Source: a bacterium (GTDB lineage Bacteria; Planctomycetota; Planctomycetia; Pirellulales; Pirellulaceae). Taken from it: a stretch of DNA of 64,000 nucleotides. Below the pieces are notes generated by a model. That model was not told the origin of the DNA. It saw nothing but the letters and a program-made list of their open reading frames with translations, and ran no database searches. Both the position numbers and the translations under genes were made by a program. Positions 15,788 through 26,310 of the stretch are shown one piece after another. Each line of letters opens with the position of its first letter. Within the stretch, counting starts at the first letter, position 1. The stretch covers positions 124,001 to 188,000 of the forward strand of contig WGNR01000016.1 in NCBI GenBank assembly GCA_016124445.1. The letters are read 5' to 3'.

Positions 15788-16855
15788 TTAGCTTGCCTTG
15801 CGAATTGCCGGTTCGGCCATCGCTTCGGCTTCTTGTTCCAATTGTTCGATACGTTTGGCCAACGCTTTGATCGTCTTCCGCATGTCGGGCAGTCGCTTGA
15901 TCGCCATGTGCTCGGCCATGATCTCCTTGAACGGCCCGGCTGGAATGCCCACGGTTTGCTGGCCTTCGGGGATATCGGCGCTCACGCCTGCTTTGGCACC
16001 AAGCATCGCTCCGGTGCCGATGTGAACGTGATCGCGAACACCAACCTGGCCTGCCATCACGACGTAGTCTCCTGTCGTGGCGCTTCCGGCGATGCCGACC
16101 TGCGAGCAAAGCAGGTTGTGTTTGCCGATCTTGCAGTTGTGGCCGACCTGCACTTGATTGTCGATCTTGGTTCCTTCGCCGATGACGGTTGAGCCATACG
16201 TTCCGCGATCGATCGTGGTGCCGGCGCCGATTTCGACGTCCGATTCCAGGACCACGTTGCCTAGTTGGGCAGAAAGACTGTGCTTGCCGCTCGACGAGTC
16301 GTAACCGAATCCATAGGCGCCCAGCGTTGCCGAAGCATGGATGATGCAGCGATCGCCTACTTCAGTCCGATCGTAAAGGACCGCGTTTGGGAAGATGACG
16401 ACGTCGTCGCCAATCTGGCAGCCTGCTTGAATGTGGACGCCGCTATGAATGATCGTGTTGCGGCCGATGGTGACACCGTCGCTGATCACCGATCCGGCAC
16501 CGATGGTGGCGGTTGGATCGACGAGGGCGGCCAACGAAACGATAGCAGCGCGATGGATGCCGTTTGATTGCTTCTGTTCCCACGGCTGGAAGAAGCGGAT
16601 CACTTTGCCGAACGCCTCATGGACGTTGGCAACCACAATGCCGTCGATATTCAGCTTGTCGGAATGCTCACGAACCAGCACCGCCGAAGCCTGGCAGTTT
16701 TCCATCAGCATGCCGACTTGATCCGGCTTATCCATCAAGGTGATTTCGCCGGCCACGGCATCGCGAATGATATTGGCGCCAGTGATTTTTCGAGTGGGAT
16801 CGCCGAAGACGGTCCCATCGACCAGTTCAGCCAATTGTGCGAGCGTGGTGCCCAT
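15788..16855 (-). CDS. lpxD: UDP-3-O-acylglucosamine N-acyltransferase
   Basis: LpxD adds the N-linked 3-hydroxyacyl chain to UDP-3-O-acylglucosamine in lipid A synthesis. The 355-residue protein has an N-terminal uridine-binding domain (TLAQLAELVDGTVFGDP), a left-handed beta-helix of hexapeptide repeats, the catalytic His region DNQVQVGHNCKIG, and a C-terminal helix ending in a coiled coil. I use the ATG at 16855 (MGTTLAQLAE), preceded by AAAGGA; the upstream in-frame ATG adds 27 unrelated residues. It is followed 12 nt later by lpxI. Confidence 0.95.
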   Translation of the reverse strand: MGTTLAQLAELVDGTVFGDPTRKITGANIIRDAVAGEITLMDKPDQVGMLMENCQASAVLVREHSDKLNIDGIVVANVHEAFGKVIRFFQPWEQKQSNGIHRAAIVSLAALVDPTATIGAGSVISDGVTIGRNTIIHSGVHIQAGCQIGDDVVIFPNAVLYDRTEVGDRCIIHASATLGAYGFGYDSSSGKHSLSAQLGNVVLESDVEIGAGTTIDRGTYGSTVIGEGTKIDNQVQVGHNCKIGKHNLLCSQVGIAGSATTGDYVVMAGQVGVRDHVHIGTGAMLGAKAGVSADIPEGQQTVGIPAGPFKEIMAEHMAIKRLPDMRKTIKALAKRIEQLEQEAEAMAEPAIRKAS

Positions 16856-16959
16856 GTGGAATCCTTTCCGAAGCGGGTCATTTGAGTCACAGATCGCCCT
16901 AATGTATCCGCTGGGCCACGTCGCGACCAACATCAATTACCGCTTGAAACGGGATGCTA

Positions 16960-17652
16960 TCAGTCGGAGCAGAGCTGATCGGCCACCGTCACCAGAGATT
17001 CATGCGCGCCCCATTTTTCCTGGTCGCCTGGCTTACCGTCGCGGTTCAAATAGATGGTTTGCCACCCCAACTGACGAGGTGCGGCGACGTCGTTTCCCCA
17101 GTCATCCCCAATCAACAAAATCTCTCCGGAAGGCACGTTTAGCGTCATTTCGACCGCACGATAATACTGCTCGGCCGGTTTTACCCAGCCGATTTCGGAC
17201 GAGATATGCAGTGAAAGCGGGAAGTCACTCAGATAGTTCTGGACGATCGGCCGCAGTCGATGATCGAAGTTCGATGCGATACCCAAGCGGAAGCCTGCTT
17301 CGGCCAGCTTGGCCATGGCGGGCAGGACATCCGGGAAAAGCTGCCAGTGATCCGGCTCGCCGAAGTGATTCCAGAGCGTCTCAAAAACGGCGGCCTCGGC
17401 AGATGGCGGAGGAGAAAGCACGAAGTTGACGATTGCCTGCCAGCGAAGAAGTTCGATCGATTCGTCAGTTCGAAGTGGATCCGTGGCGGCTTGCCCCTTC
17501 TGAAAGGCCTCGACGTTGTAGCGCGTGAGGGCTTCTCGAAAGCGGGTACCGACCGCTTCTTCGTTCAGGTCAATACCATAAGCCCTGCCAACTGAAGCAT
17601 ACGCCGCGGCGACCGAAGGCCGCGGACGCAGGATTGTGCCGACCGCGTCCAA
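16960..17652 (-). CDS. HAD-family hydrolase (HDHD3/YjjG-like)
   Basis: A haloacid-dehalogenase phosphatase-type protein of at least 230 residues: motif I LDAVGT, a cap domain, motif II GIASNFDHRL, motif III WVKPAEQYY and motif IV LIGDDWGNDV. The only ordinary start codon is the TTG at 17652, but it sits inside motif I. The hydrophobic strand before the nucleophile (QIILLDAVGT) is encoded upstream in the same frame, and no ATG, GTG or TTG occurs before an in-frame stop inside rseP. The real start may be a CTG near 17697 or an ATT codon. It follows rseP by about 50 nt or less. Confidence 0.83.
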   Translation of the reverse strand: MDAVGTILRPRPSVAAAYASVGRAYGIDLNEEAVGTRFREALTRYNVEAFQKGQAATDPLRTDESIELLRWQAIVNFVLSPPPSAEAAVFETLWNHFGEPDHWQLFPDVLPAMAKLAEAGFRLGIASNFDHRLRPIVQNYLSDFPLSLHISSEIGWVKPAEQYYRAVEMTLNVPSGEILLIGDDWGNDVAAPRQLGWQTIYLNRDGKPGDQEKWGAHESLVTVADQLCSD

Positions 17653-17701
17653 GAGAATAATCTGTGGACGCGGACGTTGGTTTGCTTCGTCGTTCAGCGG
17701 A

Positions 17702-19819
17702 CTAAACCCAAGGGAGCCAGGCGCTGAATCGCTTGATGTCGAGGAAGATTACCGTCGCCATCAAGGTGAGGACCATCGCCAGACCCAGGTAGGTCAGACG
17801 CATCATCCACTTCTCGTTCATGGCTCGGCCGCGGATTCCTTCGTACAGCAGGAACATCATGTGACCGCCATCAAGAACCGGAATCGGCAGGAAGTTGACC
17901 ACGGCCAGGTTGGCACTGATCAACGTCAGGAAGGTTAACAGACGTGGCAAGCCATGCGACGATTCGGAGGTCGCCACGGCCAAAATCGTTCCTGGGCCGC
18001 CTAGTCCGGAAAGTTTCATCTCGCCAGAGACAACCTTTCGCAGCACGAGAATAACCTGGCCCATCCCTTCGCCGACTTCACGAACGCCCAGATACATGGC
18101 ATCGCCAAAACCGGTGGCGTATTGAACTCTTTCCATGGTGTTGAACATCAAGTAGCGGCTTTGAACCATCTCGGTTGTCGAGGCCACACTACCGACCGAA
18201 ATCTCTTTCCGATCGCCGGACGACTTCTTCTTAACCGTCAAAACCAGGTCGGTATCGGGGTGCGAGCCTTGCAGTGCGAATTGAATCGTCTGCCAGGCGA
18301 TTTCGTCCTCTTTGACCTTGATCACTTTGCCACCCAGTCTCAATTTGCTGTTGGCTTCTTCGGCAGCCTTACTGGTTGCTTTGAAGTCGACCATCAGCAC
18401 TTCGTCGCCAGGTTCCAGACCTGCCTTCTCGGCCTTGCTGCCGGGTACGATTTCGCTGACGACCAGGTCCAGGTTGTAGGCGACGCCCAAAGTCTCGAGC
18501 CCCATTTGGTAGCCGGGGTGAAACTCGACCGAGAAGCCTTGCGGAACAACCGTTTCGATCTCTTGTGAGATCTCTTTGCCACCGCGATTGAGGACCACTT
18601 CGACCGTTTTGCCGGCCCATTTGGTTTCTCGGCTGAGCAGCGTATAGCCGTCGCCAACCGGCTGGCCATCGATTGAGATCAAACGGTCGCCGATCTCCAG
18701 TCCGGCCTTATCGGCTGGCGAACCGTCGCGAATCGCCGTGATCGGGCTCATCTGCATGATGATGCCTGTTTCGCGATAAGGGACCGTCGGCAGGTCGACC
18801 TGAACGTCTTCGGTCTTCTTCGGATCGTCCGAGCCTTCCACTTTCCGCTTAAGCGTGAGCTTCAGCGGATCGTAGGGGTGATTGGCGGCATACTTCTGAT
18901 AGGCCAGGAAGTCAGGGATTGCTTCGCCATTGATATCGGCCAGGACGTCGCCAGCATGAAGCTCGCCGGCGAGTTTTTCGCCATAGACGATTTTCAGCAG
19001 TTCTGGAGAGACACGTAGCGTCGTGGTATTCATCGCCGCAACGCCGACGGTCGGATAGTCTGCCTTGGATGTCAGGTTGCGCGGCTGGATCATCACCACT
19101 TGCCGTTCACCGTCGGGGTGCTGGATCACAAATGGCATCGGGGTCTTGTCACCGTGAGCCAGGATCTGCACCGTCATATCTTTGCGGAAACGCAGGTCTT
19201 TTCGTACTTCGCCTTCCGCATTCAAACCGACGATCGAATCCCCTGGGCTAAGGCCAGCAATCCAAGCAGGCGAGCCTGGCTGAACCCAGCCGATTTCGGC
19301 CGGCGTGTAGGTCACGCCCATGCCGTAAGCAATCGCGGCGAAGATGACACCGAAGATCAGGTTGAAGACCACGCCTGCCGAGATGATCGCCATCCGCTGT
19401 GGAACGCTTTTGGCGGTATAGCTGCGCGGGTTGACGACTTGTTGGGTGTTCCCCTCGTCGTCGGTCGTTTCGATCATCGTGCTGGCGGATTCTTCTTCCG
19501 AGTTGCCGGGATTATCGTCCTGGCCCAGCATCTTCACATAGCCACCCAGTGGAATCGTACCGATGCCATATTCCGTTTCGCCCCACTGCTTCTTCCAAAG
19601 GGCGGAAATGGTCCAGGGGCCGATCGTGATCGGGACGTCGAAACCGACATAAAACTTGTCGCAGCGAACGCCGCACGCTTTAGCGACCAGGAAGTGCCCC
19701 AGTTCGTGCACGAAGATCACGATACCCAGGCCAACAATTCCCAACAGGAAGGCACCCAAACCGCTCACGTAGTTGAACAGGCTTGATCCTTCGCTTGCCG
19801 CAAACAGCAAGTGATCCAC
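17702..19819 (-). CDS. rseP: Site-2 intramembrane metalloprotease RseP-like
   Basis: A 705-residue membrane zinc protease. The active site HELGH (H38-E39-x2-H42) lies in the first helix, and the third ligand region LPIPVLDGGHMMF lies near the C-terminus. Between them are three PDZ-like modules (GWVQPGSPAWIAGLSPGDSI, DGSPADKAGLEIGDRLISIDG and VPGSKAEKAGLEPGDEVLMVD), which makes it longer than the roughly 450-residue E. coli RseP. The family cleaves anti-sigma factors or signal-peptide remnants in the inner membrane. It overlaps the end of dxr by 55 nt, a layout known from dxr-rseP operons. Confidence 0.93.
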   Translation of the reverse strand: MDHLLFAASEGSSLFNYVSGLGAFLLGIVGLGIVIFVHELGHFLVAKACGVRCDKFYVGFDVPITIGPWTISALWKKQWGETEYGIGTIPLGGYVKMLGQDDNPGNSEEESASTMIETTDDEGNTQQVVNPRSYTAKSVPQRMAIISAGVVFNLIFGVIFAAIAYGMGVTYTPAEIGWVQPGSPAWIAGLSPGDSIVGLNAEGEVRKDLRFRKDMTVQILAHGDKTPMPFVIQHPDGERQVVMIQPRNLTSKADYPTVGVAAMNTTTLRVSPELLKIVYGEKLAGELHAGDVLADINGEAIPDFLAYQKYAANHPYDPLKLTLKRKVEGSDDPKKTEDVQVDLPTVPYRETGIIMQMSPITAIRDGSPADKAGLEIGDRLISIDGQPVGDGYTLLSRETKWAGKTVEVVLNRGGKEISQEIETVVPQGFSVEFHPGYQMGLETLGVAYNLDLVVSEIVPGSKAEKAGLEPGDEVLMVDFKATSKAAEEANSKLRLGGKVIKVKEDEIAWQTIQFALQGSHPDTDLVLTVKKKSSGDRKEISVGSVASTTEMVQSRYLMFNTMERVQYATGFGDAMYLGVREVGEGMGQVILVLRKVVSGEMKLSGLGGPGTILAVATSESSHGLPRLLTFLTLISANLAVVNFLPIPVLDGGHMMFLLYEGIRGRAMNEKWMMRLTYLGLAMVLTLMATVIFLDIKRFSAWLPWV

Positions 19820-20982
19820 TTGTTAGACTCCTCTCGGGCCCAAGCATCGAGCTCAAGCAACCGGTTTAATTGTGGGGAAGCTTCAAACGGGTGTTCGTCC
19901 AAAACATGACGACCTACCCGGTAAATATCGGTGAACCGAATTTTACCTTCTAAAAACTGCTGCACGGCGACTTCGTTGGCCGCATTTAAGACGGCCCCGC
20001 AAGTTCCACCACGCTTGGCCACCTCTTTTCCCAACTTAAGGGCAGGAAATCGCTCGTAATCCGGAGGTTCGAATTCAAGCGAAAAGGGAGTCGCCAGGTC
20101 CAATTGCTTGGCCGGACACTCCGTCCTCTGGGGATAGGTCAGGGCCAATTGGATCGGCATTCGCATGTCGGGCGGGCTCATCTGGGCGACCAGCGAGCCA
20201 TCCACGAACTCAACCAGCGAGTGCACAATTGACTGGGGATGCACGACGACATCGATTTGTTCGGCTGTCAAATCAAAAAGCCATTTGGCTTCTATTAATT
20301 CCAGGGCCTTGTTCATCATGGTCGCTGAGTCGACCGTGATCTTGGGGCCCATCTGCCAGGTTGGATGAGCGAGGGCCTGTTTGACGGTCGCTTCGGCCAG
20401 CTGTTTCTGGGTGAACTTTCGGAACGGTCCGCCAGAAGCGGTCAGGATGACTCGCTTTACATCTTCGCTGCGGCCAGCCTTCAGGGCCTGGAAGATAGCG
20501 CTGTGTTCGCTGTCGACCGGCAAGATTTCGGCCCCAGTCTTTTGGGCCAGTTCCGTTGCCAGGTGACCAGCGACGACCAGGGCTTCTTTGTTCGCAAGTG
20601 CGACTCGTTTGCCTGCTTGAATCGCCGCAAAGGTCCCTTCCAGGCCGGCTCTTCCGACGATTGCCGAGACAACGATGTCGGCATCGGTATGGGAAGCGAC
20701 CTCTTGCAGCCCAGCGGTGCCGGTCAGCAGCGTCGTTTCTTTTGGCAGATGCGACCAATCGAATGCCGCGGCAGCTTTTTCGTCGCTGGCAACGATGAAG
20801 CGAGGTCGATATTCGATCGCTGCTTTCAGAAGGTCTGCCAGGCGGGCATGGGCGGAAAGAGCGAGCGGCGCGAATGCTCCTCCGCTGGATCGAATCACAT
20901 CCAGCGTGCTTCGTCCGATGCTGCCAGTAGCACCCAGGACGACGACGTTCTGCCTTGATGGAGGGGAAGACGAGCTGCTCAT
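19765..20982 (-). CDS. dxr: 1-deoxy-D-xylulose 5-phosphate reductoisomerase
   Basis: Dxr makes 2-C-methylerythritol 4-phosphate in the MEP isoprenoid pathway. The 405-residue protein has the NADPH motif VVLGATGSIGRSTLDVI (about 14-30), NKEALVVAG, the metal/substrate site PVDSEHSAIFQAL, LTASGGPFR, and DSATMMNKALELIEA. The C-terminal helical domain ends with about 30 extra residues that overlap rseP. Divergent from cmk; the 227-bp gap between them should hold both promoters, but none is clear by eye. Confidence 0.96.
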   Translation of the reverse strand: MSSSSSPPSRQNVVVLGATGSIGRSTLDVIRSSGGAFAPLALSAHARLADLLKAAIEYRPRFIVASDEKAAAAFDWSHLPKETTLLTGTAGLQEVASHTDADIVVSAIVGRAGLEGTFAAIQAGKRVALANKEALVVAGHLATELAQKTGAEILPVDSEHSAIFQALKAGRSEDVKRVILTASGGPFRKFTQKQLAEATVKQALAHPTWQMGPKITVDSATMMNKALELIEAKWLFDLTAEQIDVVVHPQSIVHSLVEFVDGSLVAQMSPPDMRMPIQLALTYPQRTECPAKQLDLATPFSLEFEPPDYERFPALKLGKEVAKRGGTCGAVLNAANEVAVQQFLEGKIRFTDIYRVGRHVLDEHPFEASPQLNRLLELDAWAREESNKWITCCLRQAKDQACSTT

Positions 20983-21209
20983 GGATTGTTTCTAACGAGA
21001 TTTAGCTGTGTAACTTCCGATTGTTCCAGAATTTGCCTGTTCGGGAAAGATTACTGCCGAAATGGGTGGGAATAGGGTGTTTGGGAGGATTGCGTGATTA
21101 TCGCGGGCCAGTCGAAGCTGGGAAACGTTCCTGTTATAAAAGCAGTCGAGGATCAAGTGCTGTTCCCATTTCCATTGATTTCCACTGTCTGCCCACTGAA
21201 TCTACTGGC

Positions 21210-21869
21210 ATGATTGTCACCATCGACGGCCCGGCCGGGGCCGGAAAGAGTAGTGTCTCCCGTCGACTGGCGGACAGCCTTGGCTTCCAGTTTCTCGATA
21301 CGGGAGCCATGTACCGGGTAGTTGCCTTGAAGGGCCTGCGAGCCGAGGTCAATTGGGACGATGCCGCGCGGCTGGTGACATTTGCCGAAACACTCTGCCT
21401 TCAACTTTCCGGCGGCCAGGTGCTGCTGGATGGGGAAGACGTGACGCAGGAGATTCGCTCGCAGAAGGTGACCCAGGTCACTCGCTATGCGGCGGGAAAC
21501 GTTGGCGTAAGGCACGAATTGGTTCGCCTGCAGCGTGAGTTTGCCGCAGGCAAAGATGTCGTTACCGAAGGAAGAGATCAGGGCACCCTCGTTTTTCCGC
21601 ATGCCGAGTGCAAGATCTTCTTGACGGCATCGCCGGAAGAGCGGGCTCGTCGACGGGTAATCGACCTGGCGGCACGGGGCGAGACGGTGGCATTTGACGA
21701 TATCCTGCAGCAACAAGCTCGGCGTGACGAGGAAGACAGCCAGCGCGAGGTCGGTCCGCTTCGTAAAGCGGATGACGCGATCGAACTGTTGACCGACGGG
21801 ATGAACGAAGACGAAGTGTTGCAGAAGTTGATCGAAATCGTGCGACGGTGCCAGCATGCCCAGCGATAA
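21210..21869 (+). CDS. cmk: Cytidylate kinase
   Basis: Cmk phosphorylates CMP and dCMP. The 219-residue protein starts MIVTIDGPAGAGKSS with the P-loop at about residues 7-15, then FLDTGAMYRVVAL, the CMP-binding block VTEGRDQGTLVFPHAECKIFLTASPEERARRR and the lid QQQARRDEEDSQR. The conserved GRDIGT motif reads GRDQGT here. The open frame extends further upstream, but only the ATG at 21210 gives the family N-terminus. It overlaps plsC by 14 nt, forming the common cmk-plsC-rpsA order. Confidence 0.95.
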   Translation: MIVTIDGPAGAGKSSVSRRLADSLGFQFLDTGAMYRVVALKGLRAEVNWDDAARLVTFAETLCLQLSGGQVLLDGEDVTQEIRSQKVTQVTRYAAGNVGVRHELVRLQREFAAGKDVVTEGRDQGTLVFPHAECKIFLTASPEERARRRVIDLAARGETVAFDDILQQQARRDEEDSQREVGPLRKADDAIELLTDGMNEDEVLQKLIEIVRRCQHAQR

Positions 21870-22554
21870 GAAGGTGATCGACCGCTCTTGGACGCAGCAG
21901 CTGTTTTACAAGTTCCTGCGGATCACGTGCCGTCTGATCGCGATCACGTTATACCACGTCCGCGTTTCTGGCCGCGAAAACTGGCCAACCGAAGGAGGCG
22001 CCCTGGTTTGCGCCAATCACCAGTCGTTTCTCGATCCCATACTGGTCGGGCTTTGTTGTGAGCGACAACTTAGTTTCCTGGCGCGAAGTTCACTCTTCAG
22101 ATTTCCGCTGAAGCCACTGATTGAAATGCTCAATGCAATCCCTGTGAATCTTTCGGGATCTGGTTTGGACGGTCTTAAAGAGACCCTCAAGCGATTGCGT
22201 AGCGATGATTTCGTCTTGATTTTTCCCGAGGGAACACGAACCAAAACTGGTGACATCGGCAACTTGAAGCCTGGTTTGCTGGCCGTGGCTCGAAAAGGGC
22301 GTACGCCGATTGTTCCGGTTGTTTTCGATGGGGCTTTCCAAGCCTGGCCGCGTTGGCAACTGCTGCCCACCGTTGGCGTAGTCCATGTCCGTATTGGAAA
22401 GCCGATCAGTGCTGAAGCGATCGCCGAAATGTCAGACGACGAGCTGCTCAAACAGCTGCAATCACGAATGCACGCGATGTTCCGTCAAGTGCATGCATCG
22501 CGCGACCATGCGATCAACCCGCAAGTGGCAACTGTCGACGCGCAAATTGCCTAA
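21856..22554 (+). CDS. plsC: 1-acyl-sn-glycerol-3-phosphate acyltransferase
   Basis: A PlsC-type membrane acyltransferase that makes phosphatidic acid. The 232-residue protein has an N-terminal hydrophobic stretch (LRITCRLIAITLYHV), the catalytic NHQSFLDP motif (H-x4-D), and the substrate motif FPEGTRTKTG, followed by TPIVPVVFDG. It overlaps cmk by 14 nt and precedes rpsA by 272 nt. The broader family also includes lysophospholipid acyltransferases with other head groups, so the exact acceptor is inferred. Confidence 0.92.
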   Translation: MPSDKKVIDRSWTQQLFYKFLRITCRLIAITLYHVRVSGRENWPTEGGALVCANHQSFLDPILVGLCCERQLSFLARSSLFRFPLKPLIEMLNAIPVNLSGSGLDGLKETLKRLRSDDFVLIFPEGTRTKTGDIGNLKPGLLAVARKGRTPIVPVVFDGAFQAWPRWQLLPTVGVVHVRIGKPISAEAIAEMSDDELLKQLQSRMHAMFRQVHASRDHAINPQVATVDAQIA

Positions 22555-22826
22555 TCGAATTCTTCTTTCAGCGAAATTGCCGAAACCGACGCTTTCACCC
22601 CTCTATCTGTGGTTGCTGCTGAGAAGGGGATTTGATAATTTTACGGGTTCTCACTGAATCGAGCGTTATGAAGGGGATAGTGTTGTCTCCTGCGCGGATT
22701 CGACACTCCTAGCATTTCGCACTCGAACAGTCGCCACGGCAACCGCCCAGCCGCGTTATCCATCTATACTGCGGCCACTGCATCCCCAAAACGACTTCGA
22801 GCCCCCTTGGTTCAAACTTTAAAAGC

Positions 22827-24644
<1,818 letters not shown>

Positions 24645-24675
24645 CGCTCTTTGCTTCTCACGCAAATAAGTTAAA

Positions 24676-24707
24676 AGCCTCGAAGGGAAACCTTCGAGGC
24701 TTTTTTT
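24676..24707 (+). terminator. rpsA intrinsic terminator
   Basis: AGCCTCGAAGG and CCTTCGAGGCT form an 11-bp perfect stem with a GAAA tetraloop, followed by seven T. It starts about 30 nt after the rpsA stop. Four A precede the stem, so it may also act on the leftward gene that ends at 24752. Confidence 0.92.
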
Positions 24708-24751
24708 GTAGGGTCAGAAATGAGATTCATGGCCTTCCAAGGGATAGCCAA

Positions 24752-26050
24752 TTAGCTATCGGTGAATGAATCTTTGATCTTGAGAAACGCTTTCGCAGCA
24801 GCCTTTGTCTTTTGTGCTTCCATGTGCTTTTGAGCCAGTCCTGCGGCGACTCCGGCAGTGGCTCCCGCTGCTCCAAATGCCATTAAACGAATCGGATCGG
24901 ATATCCATTCAGGATTTAAGGTTAGCGAAACAATTGAGGTCATGGCGAAACCGATCGTCGCTTTGAAGTATTCCTTGCTCGCCTCGGAAAGGACTTGAGA
25001 ACTGGTGACCGTCTTATCCATCTCCTTCGATGCGGCATTCAGCTCGTACTCGATCATCTCTCGCATCGACAACGGTTGGTCTTTCATGGACTGTGCTTTT
25101 CGCTCGATTTCCGCCAATCGTCTCACAACGGTTTCGGCATCGCCTGACGCTTTCAGAGCGACAAATTCATTCGGCGGCAAGCTGCCTAGGTGGGGCAATA
25201 ACACAGAGGATTCCGGCATGTAGATTCCTGGAGTCGCATCGCCGCGACTAGCTGCTCGCGTCTTGACTAGCGTGTCGAAAATGACTTCTTCAAGTCCCCC
25301 ATACATGATCGGCCGGTAGCCAAAGGAGCCTGACATGGCAAGCGTCGCCAAGACGCCGCGCATCGTTTCTGAGGCCGAAACGAGGCGGGCTCCAATGAGT
25401 GCATGAGGGTTGAAGTTGCTGATTTCGCCGTACTTTTGTTTCAGTGCTGCAATTTCGCTGTCAGATAGTTCTCTGTCTGAGGGGCATTCGCGTACCAAAC
25501 TGGTCGCAGATAGTTCAACAATGAACTGCTTGTCGCGCATTCGAGAACAGGCATGGCAATACTCGTCGTTAACTTTTGCCGGAAGAATAAAGAGTTGTCC
25601 CGCGCGAAAGAGTTCGTTGAGGTCTGCATACAACTTCAAGTACTTCCGAATCGATGGGATCAGAAATTCATGCCCTTCTGGTGGCGAATTAGCAGACTTG
25701 AAATAGTCCAGAATATATTGCAGCCCATCGGGCAGTGCGAGTCTGGCATTGGTTAATAGCGAAAAGTAGATGTTGCTACGAAGTTCTTCTCCCGAGGTTC
25801 CCTGAATGCTGTCCCAATCGTAACCGCCGAGTTTGACGCCGAGATCGCCTGTCTGGCTGCAGATTCCGACTGGTTCGTCTTCGACCAAAGGCATCTCGAA
25901 GTAGTCAGAATAGACATGGTCATGCAGCATATTCGCTGCCCGGGCGATTGGCTCGAAGCCAATGTCCCGGATCTTGTCAGTGTTTTCTGGTACCAGCGAA
26001 AAGCCAATCGCTTCTTCCAGAACCTCGAAATTGGACGTGAAATCACTCAT
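24752..26050 (-). CDS. Unrecognised protein with hydrophobic C-terminus
   Basis: A 432-residue protein that I do not recognise. The first 300 residues look soluble and acidic, with a single CHAC motif (in DEYCHACSRMRDKQF) and an ELSDSEIAALKQKYGE segment. A charged helical stretch (about 315-360) follows, then two hydrophobic, Gly/Ala-rich segments (FAMTSIVSLTL and LMAFGAAGATAGVAAGLA) and a basic tail. By eye the gene is AT-richer than its neighbours and stands alone, flanked by the rpsA terminator and an 8-bp inverted repeat (26093-26157), so it may be a recent acquisition (inference). The ATG at 26050 is the only long choice. Confidence 0.7.
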   Translation of the reverse strand: MSDFTSNFEVLEEAIGFSLVPENTDKIRDIGFEPIARAANMLHDHVYSDYFEMPLVEDEPVGICSQTGDLGVKLGGYDWDSIQGTSGEELRSNIYFSLLTNARLALPDGLQYILDYFKSANSPPEGHEFLIPSIRKYLKLYADLNELFRAGQLFILPAKVNDEYCHACSRMRDKQFIVELSATSLVRECPSDRELSDSEIAALKQKYGEISNFNPHALIGARLVSASETMRGVLATLAMSGSFGYRPIMYGGLEEVIFDTLVKTRAASRGDATPGIYMPESSVLLPHLGSLPPNEFVALKASGDAETVVRRLAEIERKAQSMKDQPLSMREMIEYELNAASKEMDKTVTSSQVLSEASKEYFKATIGFAMTSIVSLTLNPEWISDPIRLMAFGAAGATAGVAAGLAQKHMEAQKTKAAAKAFLKIKDSFTDS

Positions 26051-26184
26051 GCTCCAACCTCAATAATTCCATACGGTAATCAGATGATGTTAACCGCGAT
26101 ATTATTATGTACGTCCAACGAGAAAGCAAAACTACGCCCTGATTATATGATCGCGGTATGAGTCGCGCCGAGCATGCTTTTTTT

Positions 26185-26310
26185 GTAGAGTCCGCTGTGC
26201 GGTACGCGGCAGTGCATTTTCGACTTCCAAGACGCGATGGCTCTATTTGTCCCCGTTGCGAATCAGAAGAGTTCTACTGCAAATCGCATGGCAGGATAGC
26301 CGAACGGCGA
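26185..26310. repeat. Degenerate copy of intergenic palindromic repeat A
   Basis: This stretch resembles the better copy at 27519-27654 along its length: GTAGAGTCCGCTGTGCGG at the left end, then GACTTCCAAGAC, GTTGCGAATC and GGATAGCCG in the same order. The right-hand arm is lost or diverged where the serine hydrolase gene ends (26311). There is no coding frame or transposase. Confidence 0.6.
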
